Shown: piece by piece, positions 1 to 5,693 of the stretch
How the letters are laid out: the number at the start of each line of letters is the position of its first letter
How positions within the stretch are numbered: the first letter of the stretch is position 1
Assembly (NCBI GenBank): GCA_021821235.1
Contig: JAKACS010000248.1
Coordinates: 1-5,711, forward strand
Direction of reading: 5' to 3'
DNA from: Bacillota bacterium
GTDB lineage: Bacteria; Bacillota; Bacilli; Bacillales_B; DSM-18226
Length of the DNA: 5,711 nucleotides
Position numbers and translations under genes: made by a program
Notes under the pieces: model-generated
What the model was told of the DNA's origin: nothing
The model's input: only the letters and a program-made list of their open reading frames with translations
Database searches by the model: none

Positions 1-308
1 TTATCTGAAACTTGATCCATTACAAGCCATTGTTCTGGTGTCGCGACTCCACCCGGCAGCCTTACCCGCAGCATAAACTGGTAGGCCGGCTCGAGCTTTT
101 GCTTTTCGCGTTCATTGCGAAGGTCGCGATCATCCTGTAAATAACTTCCGTGGAATTTCATTAAGCGGTTATCATCATCAGGAATTCCGGAGCTAATCCG
201 ATCCAGCATGACTTCTTTAAGTGTGCCGCGCAAATAATTACTTTCCCCTTTAATGAGCTCTACATCACTTGGTTTGCCGTCCGGCGCTTTTAAAATTTTA
301 CTTGCCAT
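1..308 (-). CDS. cysI: Sulfite reductase hemoprotein beta subunit, N-terminal part (runs off left edge)
   Basis: CysI carries siroheme and a 4Fe-4S cluster and reduces sulfite to sulfide with six electrons during assimilatory sulfate reduction in the cytoplasm. Only the first 102 codons are present. They read [20 protein letters not shown], then continue with [20 protein letters not shown], a [14 protein letters not shown] stretch and [19 protein letters not shown]. This is nearly colinear with B. subtilis CysI as I remember it, including the DDRDLR and LRVR sulfite reductase half-domain motifs. The cluster- and siroheme-binding cysteines lie outside the window. The ATG at 306-308 is preceded by GAAAGGAG at a spacing of about 11 bases. 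The gene follows the cysJ remnant by 27 bases, as in a cysJI operon. No lesion is seen in the visible part, but whether the rest is intact is unknown. The usual electron donor CysJ is destroyed, so CysI would need another reductase or is itself on the way out. Confidence 0.95.
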   Translation of the reverse strand, partial: MASKILKAPDGKPSDVELIKGESNYLRGTLKEVMLDRISSGIPDDDNRLMKFHGSYLQDDRDLRNEREKQKLEPAYQFMLRVRLPGGVATPEQWLVMDQVSD

Positions 309-335
309 GTTGAAAAAATCTCCTTTCAATCCTAA

Positions 336-729
336 TCAATAAACATCGCGCTGATAACGTTTTTGCCGCTGCATTTCTGCCAGATAGGCTTCCGCATTTT
401 CACGACTCAGATTTCCTTCTTTTTCAATAATCTCAAGGAGCGCATGATGAACGTCATGTGCCATGTTTTTTTCATCACCGCAAATATAAACAGCTGCACC
501 TTCTTCAAGCCACGCACAGATTGGGAAGCGTAACGAATGGTGACCTCTTTTGACACTGACTAATTTATGTTATGTGCAGAAATTTCCTTAGCCGGTGTTG
601 CATGAAAGGAAGCTGCCAAATAACCGCTTAGCCAGACTTTTTGCGCCTCTGTCAATGTCGCTAGAAGCCGGTTCAGGACTTCTGTCTGCTCTGATTAAAC
701 GGACTGTTCACGACCTGTAGTTGCAACAT
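336..729 (-). pseudogene. cysJ: Sulfite reductase flavoprotein alpha subunit, decayed, large internal deletion
   Basis: CysJ normally (about 600 residues) passes electrons from NADPH through FAD and FMN to CysI. Here 394 bases remain. From the ATG at 727-729 (ribosome site GAGGTGGAG) the reading is MLQLQVVNSPFNQ, then SRQKS and a stop at 673-675. Shifting frame restores EQTEVLNRLLATLTEAQKVW and LSGYLAA, which match the B. subtilis CysJ N-terminus. That frame hits TAG at 560-562 and resumes with VSKEVTIRYASQ, the start of the flavodoxin domain (normally KEVTxLYGSQTGN). At about 516-524 it jumps to the C-terminal end in a third frame: AWLEEGAAVYICGDEKNMAH, then an LLEIIEKEGN stretch and QRQKRYQRDVY, with a stop at 336-338. 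Nearly the whole FMN, FAD and NADPH-binding region, roughly 1.4 kb, is missing. No flavoprotein activity is possible. The lesions are one frameshift, one nonsense codon and one deletion. Confidence 0.93.
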
Positions 730-751
730 TCTCCACCTCACAAAGATTAAT

Positions 752-790
752 AAAAAAGGCAGCCTTACATCATATAGGTGAAGACCGCCT
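752..790 (-). terminator. Leader hairpin with T-run ahead of cysJ, candidate attenuator
   Basis: Read on the minus strand, AGGCGGTC (783-790) pairs with GGCTGCCT (757-764), including two G-U pairs. The stem can be extended by UU and AC pairs around a bulged C to about 12 bp. A run of T follows (752-757). The hairpin lies between the promoter at 850-877 and the cysJ start, so it would stop transcription about 90 bases into the leader. That is the layout of an attenuator or riboswitch expression platform. I find no T-box (GGGTGG-type) or S-box signature, and the factor controlling it is unknown. It has no T-run on the plus side, so it is specific to minus-strand transcription. Confidence 0.6.
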
Positions 791-849
791 CTAGTTTGTC
801 TAGTCAGCAAGTATCATTTTAACTGAACAGAACTGTAACTGTTAGATTA

Positions 850-877
850 ATCATACTATACTCATAGGATTTGTCAA
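850..877 (-). promoter_or_regulatory. Sigma-A promoter for the cysJ-cysI transcript
   Basis: On the minus strand TTGACA (872-877, a perfect -35 box) is followed after 16 bases by TATGAT (850-855, one base from the TATAAT consensus). Transcription would begin near 843, giving a leader of about 115 bases before the cysJ start codon. In B. subtilis this operon is activated by the LysR-type protein CysL. I cannot identify a CysL site with confidence here, although CAGTT-type repeats sit just downstream at about 825-843. Confidence 0.7.
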
Positions 878-937
878 TTATTTTTTGGATTGTTTCTGCA
901 AAATTTCGAATTCCCTTTAAACGGTAGGTCGTTTACC

Positions 938-967
938 TTTACGAATAAAAACCTTTTCCATATTATA
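938..967 (+). promoter_or_regulatory. Promoter of the 80-residue protein, sigma-A or sigma-K type
   Basis: TTTACG (938-943), a 17-base spacer and TATTAT (961-966) form a fair sigma-A promoter. The same bases also read as a mother-cell sporulation promoter: AC (941-942), a 16-base gap, then CATATTATA (959-967), which fits the sigma-K -10 pattern CATANNNTA. The two readings cannot be separated by eye. The sigma-K reading would make the downstream product a spore coat candidate. Confidence 0.45.
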
Positions 968-997
968 AAGAGAATTTACAGCGATGGAGGGGATTTC

Positions 998-1240
998 ATG
1001 CAATTGAATGATCAACAAGCAAGGCATTTGGAAGGCAAAATCATTCATTTTCAAACTCAAAATGGGGAATGGGTGATTGGGAGAGTAGCCAAGGTAAGAA
1101 AAGATGGGCTTGAAATGGAAGAATTAAGATCTTCTAGCTCTGAGGGCTTCGGCTATGGTTTTTGTGGCGGGGGGCCCTTTTTCGGGTCGCCTGTATTTTT
1201 TCCGTTTATCGGATTTGCTTTCTCGCCATTTTTCTTTTAG
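998..1240 (+). CDS. Small protein of unknown function, beta-barrel-like N-terminus and Gly/Phe-rich tail
   Basis: I do not recognise a named family. The start chosen is the ATG at 998, because GGAGG at 986-990 lies seven bases before it. The longer frame from 890 has no such site and its extra residues look like translated intergenic DNA. The 80 residues fall into two parts. Residues 1-45 are polar and contain GKIIHFQTQNGEWVIGRVAK followed by VRKDGLEMEEL, the alternating strand-and-turn pattern of a small Sm-like or SH3-like barrel (my inference from pattern only). Residues 46-80 begin with a serine cluster and run through GFGYGFCGGG to a tail very rich in Phe, Gly and Pro, ending in FFF, with one Cys near residue 56. 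Such tails occur in small Bacillus proteins of membrane or spore-coat type. The gene is monocistronic, divergent from cysJ, and followed by the hairpin at 1281-1313. Confidence 0.75.
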   Translation: MQLNDQQARHLEGKIIHFQTQNGEWVIGRVAKVRKDGLEMEELRSSSSEGFGYGFCGGGPFFGSPVFFPFIGFAFSPFFF

Positions 1241-1244
1241 TAGG

Positions 1245-1266
1245 CTAAGTGCAAGCTTAGTGCAAG
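1245..1266. repeat. Tandem 11-bp near-repeat, CTAAGTGCAAG / CTTAGTGCAAG
   Basis: Two adjacent 11-base units differ at one base (1245-1255 and 1256-1266). The CTAAG of the first unit and the CTTAG of the second are also inverted, so the stretch can form a small hairpin. It lies just after the stop codon at 1238-1240. Function is unknown, and chance cannot be excluded. Confidence 0.4.
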
Positions 1267-1280
1267 GATCTGCTCATTAA

Positions 1281-1313
1281 AGACACCTACTCAAGACTTG
1301 TTAGTAGGTGTCT
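1281..1313 (+). terminator. Hairpin terminator after the 80-residue protein gene
   Basis: AGACACCTACT (1281-1291) and AGTAGGTGTCT (1303-1313) form a perfect 11-bp stem around an 11-base loop, 40 bases after the stop codon. The downstream tract (GATTTCC) is poor in T, so termination may be weak, or the hairpin may mainly stabilise the 3' end of the mRNA. Confidence 0.6.
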
Positions 1314-1320
1314 GATTTCC

Positions 1321-1467
1321 TATGCAATTACCAAGGCCGTCAGTATTCGCAATCCCGATAAGGCAGCAAGCTTACAAGCACGTAGTGTCGAAGTTTGCCA
1401 AGGTGATATTGACCATCCAGAGACATTAGATACTGAAACTGTGAATGGAATCTCGCAACCAAAATAA
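1321..1467 (+). pseudogene. Fragment of an NmrA-like NAD(P)-binding (atypical SDR) protein
   Basis: The plus frame reads VSIRNPDKAASLQARSVEVC and then QGDIDHPETLD, with a TAA at 1465-1467. This matches the second-strand-to-third-strand segment of NmrA/YwnB-type proteins, where the usual text is close to VRALVRNPDKAxxL..GVEVVQGDLDDPESL. The Rossmann Gly-rich motif (GxxGxxG) and first strand that should precede it are absent. No start codon with a ribosome site is present, and the frame is closed upstream by TAG at 1258-1260. After ETLD the similarity stops and about a dozen unmatched residues follow. This is therefore a leftover of roughly 35 homologous codons from a gene of about 200-290 codons. 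The borders given are approximate. Recognition is from memory of the motif, not from a search. Confidence 0.65.
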
Positions 1468-1480
1468 TTGAATTCAATTG

Positions 1481-1517
1481 AAAACCGGCCTTTCTGATGC
1501 AACAGAGGCCGGTTTTT
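1481..1517. terminator. Strong GC-stem terminator, T-run on both sides
   Basis: AAAACCGGCC (1481-1490) pairs with GGCCGGTTTT (1507-1516). The inner TCTG and CAGA add four pairs. A T follows on the plus strand, and the A-run on the other side gives four T on the minus strand. It probably belonged to the decayed NmrA-like gene ending at 1467. It can also act as a second stop for transcripts arriving from the transporter gene. Confidence 0.75.
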
Positions 1518-1520
1518 ACT

Positions 1521-1565
1521 AAAAAAAAAAGCAAAAAGACATCGATTAAACCTATGCCTTTTTGC
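1521..1565 (-). terminator. Rho-independent terminator of the transporter gene
   Basis: On the minus strand GCAAAAAGGCAT (1554-1565) pairs with ATGTCTTTTTGC (1531-1542), giving 12 bp with one G-U pair and an 11-base loop. An uninterrupted run of ten T follows (1521-1530). It starts six bases after the transporter stop codon, the classical position. Confidence 0.88.
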
Positions 1566-1570
1566 CCTTT

Positions 1571-4500
1571 TTATTTTATTGTAAACCGTTTAAATTTCTC
1601 CGTAAATCCGATTAAAGCAGGTAATAGAATCGGCATTGCTAGCAAGCTGAGCAACAGAAGTCCTATTATAACAACAGATGCTACCTGGATCAGTGTTAAT
1701 ACGCCGGAAGGGATTAACGCAGCAAATGTGCCTCCCAAAATGAGCGCGGCAGATAAAACGACTCCGCCAATATGACGAGATGCAGCGGCAATTCTAGTAG
1801 ACGTATCACCCTCAAGCTCGTTATACCGCATCATTATAAAGATACTATAATCCACTCCCAAGGCAACAATCATAATAAAACTAAAGAAAGGAACATTCCA
1901 GCTTAACAAGTCTACTCGTAAAATGTTTGTGCTAATCAGTTCGCTGATGCCAAGGGACGTAAAGTATACCAACACCAATGAACCAATAATAAAGATTGAT
2001 CTGGAAACAGACCGTGTGATGATCATGAGAACAAGTGCAATACCGATTAACATAATTGTGGCTGTACGTAAAAAGTCTTTTTGTGAGACGTCTTTTAAGT
2101 CAGCATTAATGGACGTTGTTCCCCCGATTGCCACTTTTGCCTCTTTTAGATCTGTTCCATTCAATGCTGCATCCACTTGTTTATTGATACTTTGAATGAT
2201 TGGCATCGCTTCTTTTGAATATGGATTTGCATCTAAAATAATTGTCATTTTTACTGTTTTCCTGTCAGTTGACATATACGTATTCAACGCTCTCTGGAAG
2301 TCATTTCCCTCCAATGCCTCTTTAGGAATAAAGAAAGTTTCTGAGCTTTTTGATTGGCTTAGATTGCTTAAGTAAGTTTGGGCACTTTTTAGGCCATTGC
2401 TAACTCGATCTAGCCCTTTTGTACTTTCCGATAAGCCTGATTGCAGCTGCCCCATTTTTTTCTCTAGGTCTTTGAGTCCTGTTAATAACTGTTCTTGGCC
2501 ATTCGTTATTTGTGTCAAACCTGTTTTGAGTTCAACAGATTTGCTGGCAATTTGATTAGAACCAGTAGCTCCTTGGATCAATCCAGTTTTCAACTTATTT
2601 GTTCCTGTTTGCAACTGGGAAACGCCGCTTTTCATTTGCACCAACCCATCATTTACTTTTGCCAATGAATCATTTGCTTTTTTAAATGAAGCCATTGCAG
2701 ATTGATGTTGTACTCTTAATTGTTCCAATTGACTAGACAGATTAGTTAATTGACCTTGAGCGGCTTTTGCAATTCCCATTGTTTGTTGAACATTTGGATC
2801 GTTCGCCAATTCCGATTTTGATTTTATCAAGTTCGTCATTAATACTTCGATTTGCTGATACCCAGCCTTAGCTCCATCAATTGCTTGTGAAATGCTTCTG
2901 AAATATTGATCATATGAACCTAGCCCTGTTTGTAACTGGCTATAGCCTGTATAAAGCTGGATAGTTGCGCTCGATAACAGATTGATATTCTCGTTTACTG
3001 AAGCTAGCCCATCCTCGATTTGTTGCGCTCCTTGAGCCCCGCTATTGATTCCTTCGGTTACCCGATTCATGGCACCGCCTAATGCTGTAACGCCACTTTC
3101 CAATTGAGTTGTTCCATCAATCAATTTTTGCACATTGGCAAGGCCACTTGTATCGGTACTTCCAATTTGCTCTGTTGCCGATGATAACCCTTGGTTGATT
3201 TTACCTATTCCGCCATTGGCATCGCCTATTCCCGTATTCAGTTCATTTGCCTGCTTGTTGATATACAATTCTTTAATCTTATTACCAGTTGGACGTGTAG
3301 GAGAGTATACTTTCGCTACACCTTTTACCTTTGAAATTTTTCCTGTTAGTTCATCTAATGTTTGTAAAGAACTTGTTTGGTCTAGCTTTTTGTTCGATTG
3401 AATAACAAGTGTTGCTGGTGAAGAAAATCCTGGTGGAAAGTGCTTTTCGATAACGCTAATGCCCTGTTTTGATTCGTATTTATTGCTCACTTCCCACAAA
3501 CTGTTAAAATTAAGTGCATTAGAATATTTCAGGATAAAAGGAACGGATAATGCTAAGACAAGTACGATGGCAATCAGCGGCCGAATAACAGCATTTTTTG
3601 CAAGGAAGCCCCATAAACGATTATCTCCATGTCCGTTAAATTTTTTAACTGGATAAAACATACCTTTTCCTAGCAACGCCATGAAAAAAGGATTTAATGT
3701 AACCAACACAAGAAGCAGAACTGCTACGCCAATCGCCACTGCCGAAGTAGCCTGGTACAGTTTGAAATTTGCTAAAAAAAGCGAAACAAAACCAATTAGC
3801 ACTGCTACGCCGCTGAATAATACCGTTTTCCCTGCTGATTTAATCGTCATGTTAGCCGCCAATAAGGCATTTTCCTGTTTACTCAATTCTTCTTTAAACC
3901 GTGTATACAACAAGATGTTATAATCCGTCCCAATCCCGAATAACACCACAACTACAAATACTTGCGTAAAGTTGGAGAAAGGAAAATTAAATTTATCAAC
4001 AAGTTGTGTGATCACACCCAACGATACTAAATAAGAAACGCCGACTGTAAGCAGCGAAACGATTGGGATAATAGGAGAACGAAAGACAATGATTAACACA
4101 ATTAGAATAAAGACAATGGCGATGATTTCTGTCTTTTTAACCCCTTCTTGCGTGGATTTTATAAAGTCATTATTGATCAATTCACTTCCTGTTAAATACG
4201 TACGAACATCTTGTCTTTGAATCATCTTATTAATTTTTTCTGAGACGTTCGAAATTGTTCCCTTCTTTTTTTCAACTGAGATTTGTGTCAAAATCGTGCT
4301 ATTGTCTTTCGAAACCAATTGTTGCTCAATTTCCTTACTATCTAAGTGGGAAGTAATTTCGCTGATCCCTAGCTGTTTTTTCTTTTCTTTTAATTCATTT
4401 ATCGCAGAGTCAATTTGTTCTATTTGTTGAGAAGTTAAAGCTTTTTTGCTGCCGCTGTTAAAGACAGCGACAATTTCATATGTTTCCCCGCCTTTTTTCT

Positions 4501-4672
4501 CTATTTGCTTGAGCATGTCGTTAGCGATCTCGCTTTGTTCCGATTTCGGAATCGTAATTTGTCCCTTTTCTTTCACAAGCTGATCTAAATTAGGCATTGT
4601 AATTACTGTCACAAACGTAATGATAATCCAAAAAATAAGGGAGAGACTTCTCCAATTGTTGAATTTTCGCAT
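1571..4672 (-). CDS. MMPL/RND-family membrane transporter with long coiled-coil extracytoplasmic insert
   Basis: This is a 1033-residue MMPL-type (RND superfamily) proton-driven exporter of the cytoplasmic membrane. Start: ATG at 4670-4672, with AAAGG nine bases upstream. A GTG at 4681 touches that site and is unlikely. There are twelve predicted membrane helices: helix 1 at 9-27; helices 2-6 near 183-197, 200-222, 236-250, 283-302 and 309-334; helix 7 at 364-381; helices 8-12 near 867-885, 890-911, 926-946, 969-987 and 995-1021. The paired signatures GTDYNILLYTR (248-258) and GVDYSIFIMMR (939-949) hold the Asp-Tyr pairs (D250/Y251, D941/Y942) equivalent to the proton-relay residues of mycobacterial MmpL3. 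The second outer loop (382-866) contains, at about 480-770, many Gly-spaced helical repeats such as QLQTG, KLKTG and LKTGL, as in YhgE/Pip and EsaA-type proteins. B. subtilis YdgH is the nearest type I recall but is shorter (about 885 residues). The substrate is unknown; lipids, fatty acids or amphiphilic drugs are plausible. It is co-transcribed with the broken tetR, and no lesion is visible. Confidence 0.93.
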   Translation of the reverse strand: MRKFNNWRSLSLIFWIIITFVTVITMPNLDQLVKEKGQITIPKSEQSEIANDMLKQIEKKGGETYEIVAVFNSGSKKALTSQQIEQIDSAINELKEKKKQLGISEITSHLDSKEIEQQLVSKDNSTILTQISVEKKKGTISNVSEKINKMIQRQDVRTYLTGSELINNDFIKSTQEGVKKTEIIAIVFILIVLIIVFRSPIIPIVSLLTVGVSYLVSLGVITQLVDKFNFPFSNFTQVFVVVVLFGIGTDYNILLYTRFKEELSKQENALLAANMTIKSAGKTVLFSGVAVLIGFVSLFLANFKLYQATSAVAIGVAVLLLVLVTLNPFFMALLGKGMFYPVKKFNGHGDNRLWGFLAKNAVIRPLIAIVLVLALSVPFILKYSNALNFNSLWEVSNKYESKQGISVIEKHFPPGFSSPATLVIQSNKKLDQTSSLQTLDELTGKISKVKGVAKVYSPTRPTGNKIKELYINKQANELNTGIGDANGGIGKINQGLSSATEQIGSTDTSGLANVQKLIDGTTQLESGVTALGGAMNRVTEGINSGAQGAQQIEDGLASVNENINLLSSATIQLYTGYSQLQTGLGSYDQYFRSISQAIDGAKAGYQQIEVLMTNLIKSKSELANDPNVQQTMGIAKAAQGQLTNLSSQLEQLRVQHQSAMASFKKANDSLAKVNDGLVQMKSGVSQLQTGTNKLKTGLIQGATGSNQIASKSVELKTGLTQITNGQEQLLTGLKDLEKKMGQLQSGLSESTKGLDRVSNGLKSAQTYLSNLSQSKSSETFFIPKEALEGNDFQRALNTYMSTDRKTVKMTIILDANPYSKEAMPIIQSINKQVDAALNGTDLKEAKVAIGGTTSINADLKDVSQKDFLRTATIMLIGIALVLMIITRSVSRSIFIIGSLVLVYFTSLGISELISTNILRVDLLSWNVPFFSFIMIVALGVDYSIFIMMRYNELEGDTSTRIAAASRHIGGVVLSAALILGGTFAALIPSGVLTLIQVASVVIIGLLLLSLLAMPILLPALIGFTEKFKRFTIK

Positions 4673-4693
4673 TGAATTCACCTTTTTCTATAT

Positions 4694-5264
4694 TTAATAA
4701 TTGATTCGAATAGCATTCCAGGAACTTTCTTCAAGTTCTTTCAGCAATTTGGCGTATCTTCAAGTTTCCCTGATTGAATCATTTTAAATAACATTACAAA
4801 TGAGCCGTATACAATGGCAATTAAAGTAGTTGAAGGGTATGGCCAAATAACCCCTTGGTTTATCCCATTCTCGATCGTTCCAACATTAAAGTTGAGAAAA
4901 GCATTAGATGTATTTTTGCTTTCCCATCTAGTCAATAACCATCGTTGTGAGAATTGATAAAAAGAAGAGCATCTCCATTTAGTTTGGCAAATTCAAATAG
5001 CTGAAAAAAATATGCGTAGCTTGTTCCCGGATCGTTGAATCAGAAGGAAAATCCGTTTTCAACACATATGAAAATTGAAGCACACATTCAATAAATAAAG
5101 AATTCACTAGAGATTTTTTATTGGCAAAATACCGATAAATTGTACCGGCACCCACTTTTGCCTTTTGAGCGATCATAGGTACCGTCGTTCCGTCATAGCT
5201 GCGTTCAATCAGCAAACAATTGGAGCACCGCTTCGAAAATATCCTCTTGCTTCGTATTAGACAT
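4694..5264 (-). pseudogene. TetR-family repressor of the transporter operon, multiply frameshifted
   Basis: Joined across lesions, the frames give a protein of about 190 residues. It begins MSNTKQEDIFEAVLQLFA (ATG 5262-5264, ribosome site GAGGTGG), continues with RSYDGTTVPMIAQKAKVGAG and TIYRYFANKKSLVNSLF (the helix-turn-helix), then FFQLFEFAKLNGDALLFINS, then NAFLNFNVGTIENGINQGVI, and ends with IVYGSFVMLFKMIQSGKLED and LLKELEESSWNAIRINY (stop 4694-4696). Lesions in gene order: a four- or one-base insertion at about 5204-5210 creating TGA (5205-5207); loss of a T from the run at 5004-5010; an in-frame TGA at 4932-4934; loss of one A at about 4920-4922; loss of one base at about 4747-4750. Any one disables it. 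An intact copy would bind DNA as a dimer and release it on ligand binding. It ends 21 bases before the transporter start. The open frames at 4979-5296 and 4741-4935 are pieces of this gene, not separate genes. Confidence 0.92.
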
Positions 5265-5282
5265 TGTACCACCTCAATTTTA

Positions 5283-5298
5283 GAATGAATATTCATTC
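5283..5298. promoter_or_regulatory. TetR-type operator, perfect 16-bp palindrome, overlapping the operon promoter
   Basis: GAATGAATATTCATTC is a perfect inverted repeat of two 8-base halves, 18 bases upstream of the tetR pseudogene start. It closely resembles the B. subtilis FadR (YsiA) box, TGAATGAnTAnTCATTCA, and related TetR-family operators, as I recall them. A weak minus-strand promoter can be placed with TTAACA at 5310-5315 and TATTCA at 5286-5291 (18-base spacer), which puts the -10 box inside the palindrome. A protein bound here would block transcription. The cognate repressor is broken, so binding now would depend on another TetR protein such as FadR. Confidence 0.72.
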
Positions 5299-5383
5299 CG
5301 TTTTGTCCTTGTTAAAATACAGAATGTAAACTCGATTCCTGCGACCGGCCGGACGATTTGTTTAATTCTCCTTTTATGAACCT

Positions 5384-5563
5384 TTATTTCCCTTGATAAA
5401 GTGAACCAACATAGTAATTCAAAATTTCAATTTTCATCATAATTAGCAAAAGTGAAACGAAGATGATTTTAAAGTAAGAAAAGACTAAGAAATTTTCGTG
5501 TAATAATTGGATTTTACATTCTTCCATACAAGTCCGCTTTTTAATCTTATTTAACGTACTCAT
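5384..5563 (-). CDS. Possible 59-residue single-helix membrane protein
   Basis: The frame opens with ATG at 5561-5563 after AAGAGG (spacing about five bases) and ends with TAA at 5384-5386. The first 24 residues are charged and polar (MSTLNKIKKRTCMEECKIQL, with two Cys at 12 and 16). Residues 25-48 form a hydrophobic helix (FLVFSYFKIIFVSLLLIMMK), and a short tail ends in LYQGK. This suggests an anchored peptide with its basic N-terminus inside the cell. I recognise no family. The region is AT-rich, so an open frame of this length could occur by chance. In favour are the ribosome site, the sensible topology and the lack of another gene here. No convincing terminator separates it from the tetR promoter 70 bases downstream. 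Confidence 0.45.
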   Translation of the reverse strand: MSTLNKIKKRTCMEECKIQLLHENFLVFSYFKIIFVSLLLIMMKIEILNYYVGSLYQGK

Positions 5564-5619
5564 AATGACCTCTTCTTGATATAGCTCAATGCGATGTACG
5601 CCCTTGATTTATACTGGTT

Positions 5620-5647
5620 TTTTGGAACAACCAAGATTTGTTCAAAA
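5620..5647. repeat. Imperfect inverted repeat upstream of the 59-residue frame
   Basis: TTTTGGAACAA (5620-5630) and TTGTTCAAAA (5638-5647) are inverted copies with one bulged base and a 7-base spacer. It could be an operator for the small downstream frame or an RNA hairpin. It has no GC-rich stem, so it is unlikely to be a terminator by itself. Confidence 0.35.
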
Positions 5648-5648
5648 C

Positions 5649-5688
5649 AAAAAGGGTATCCCTAAAAAACGGTTCGGGCACCCTTTTT
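5649..5688 (-). terminator. Terminator of the next upstream minus-strand gene, T-run on both sides
   Basis: AAAAAGGGT (5649-5657) and ACCCTTTTT (5680-5688) form a 9-bp outer stem. CCC (5660-5662) and GGG (5676-5678) close the inner part. T-runs exist on both strands. It isolates the small frame and the tetR-mmpL operon from transcription entering from the right edge. Confidence 0.8.
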
Positions 5689-5693
5689 AAATC

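Noticed and set aside
890..997. N-terminal extension of the 80-residue protein from the ATG-like start at 890
   Set aside because: There is no ribosome site at 890, the promoter lies inside this stretch, and a strong GGAGG precedes the ATG at 998.
1320..1775. Minus-strand frames at 1320-1502 and 1340-1534 and the plus frame at 1497-1775
   Set aside because: They cross terminator hairpins, lie antisense to the NmrA-like relic or to the transporter end, and have no protein-like composition.
2350..3240. DNA tandem repeat within the transporter gene
   Set aside because: The repetition is at the protein level (Gly-spaced heptad-like units) with divergent codons; no DNA-level tandem repeat or CRISPR-like array is seen.
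1923..3923. Plus-strand open frames across the transporter (1923-2195, 3135-3401, 3459-3656, 3681-3923)
   Set aside because: They are antisense shadows of the transporter gene without ribosome sites or recognisable products.
4673..4681. GTG start at 4681 for the transporter
   Set aside because: It abuts the AAAGG ribosome site with no spacing, whereas the ATG at 4672 is correctly spaced and begins at the typical RKFNNWRSLS pre-helix sequence.
4741..4935. Separate 64-residue gene on the minus strand
   Set aside because: Its residues are the C-terminal half of the TetR pseudogene; its apparent TTG start is only the first start-like codon after a frameshift.
4694..5264. TetR lesions as pure sequencing error
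   Set aside because: Some lesions sit in short homopolymers, which is suspicious, but there is also an inserted TGA-creating indel and an in-frame TGA, and the adjacent 3.1-kb frame has no error. True decay is more likely, though not proven.
4979..5296. Separate 105-residue TetR-like gene starting at 5296
   Set aside because: The first part (through about residue 30) is out of frame with the real TetR start at 5264 and runs through the operator; the end is out of frame after the T-run at 5004-5010.
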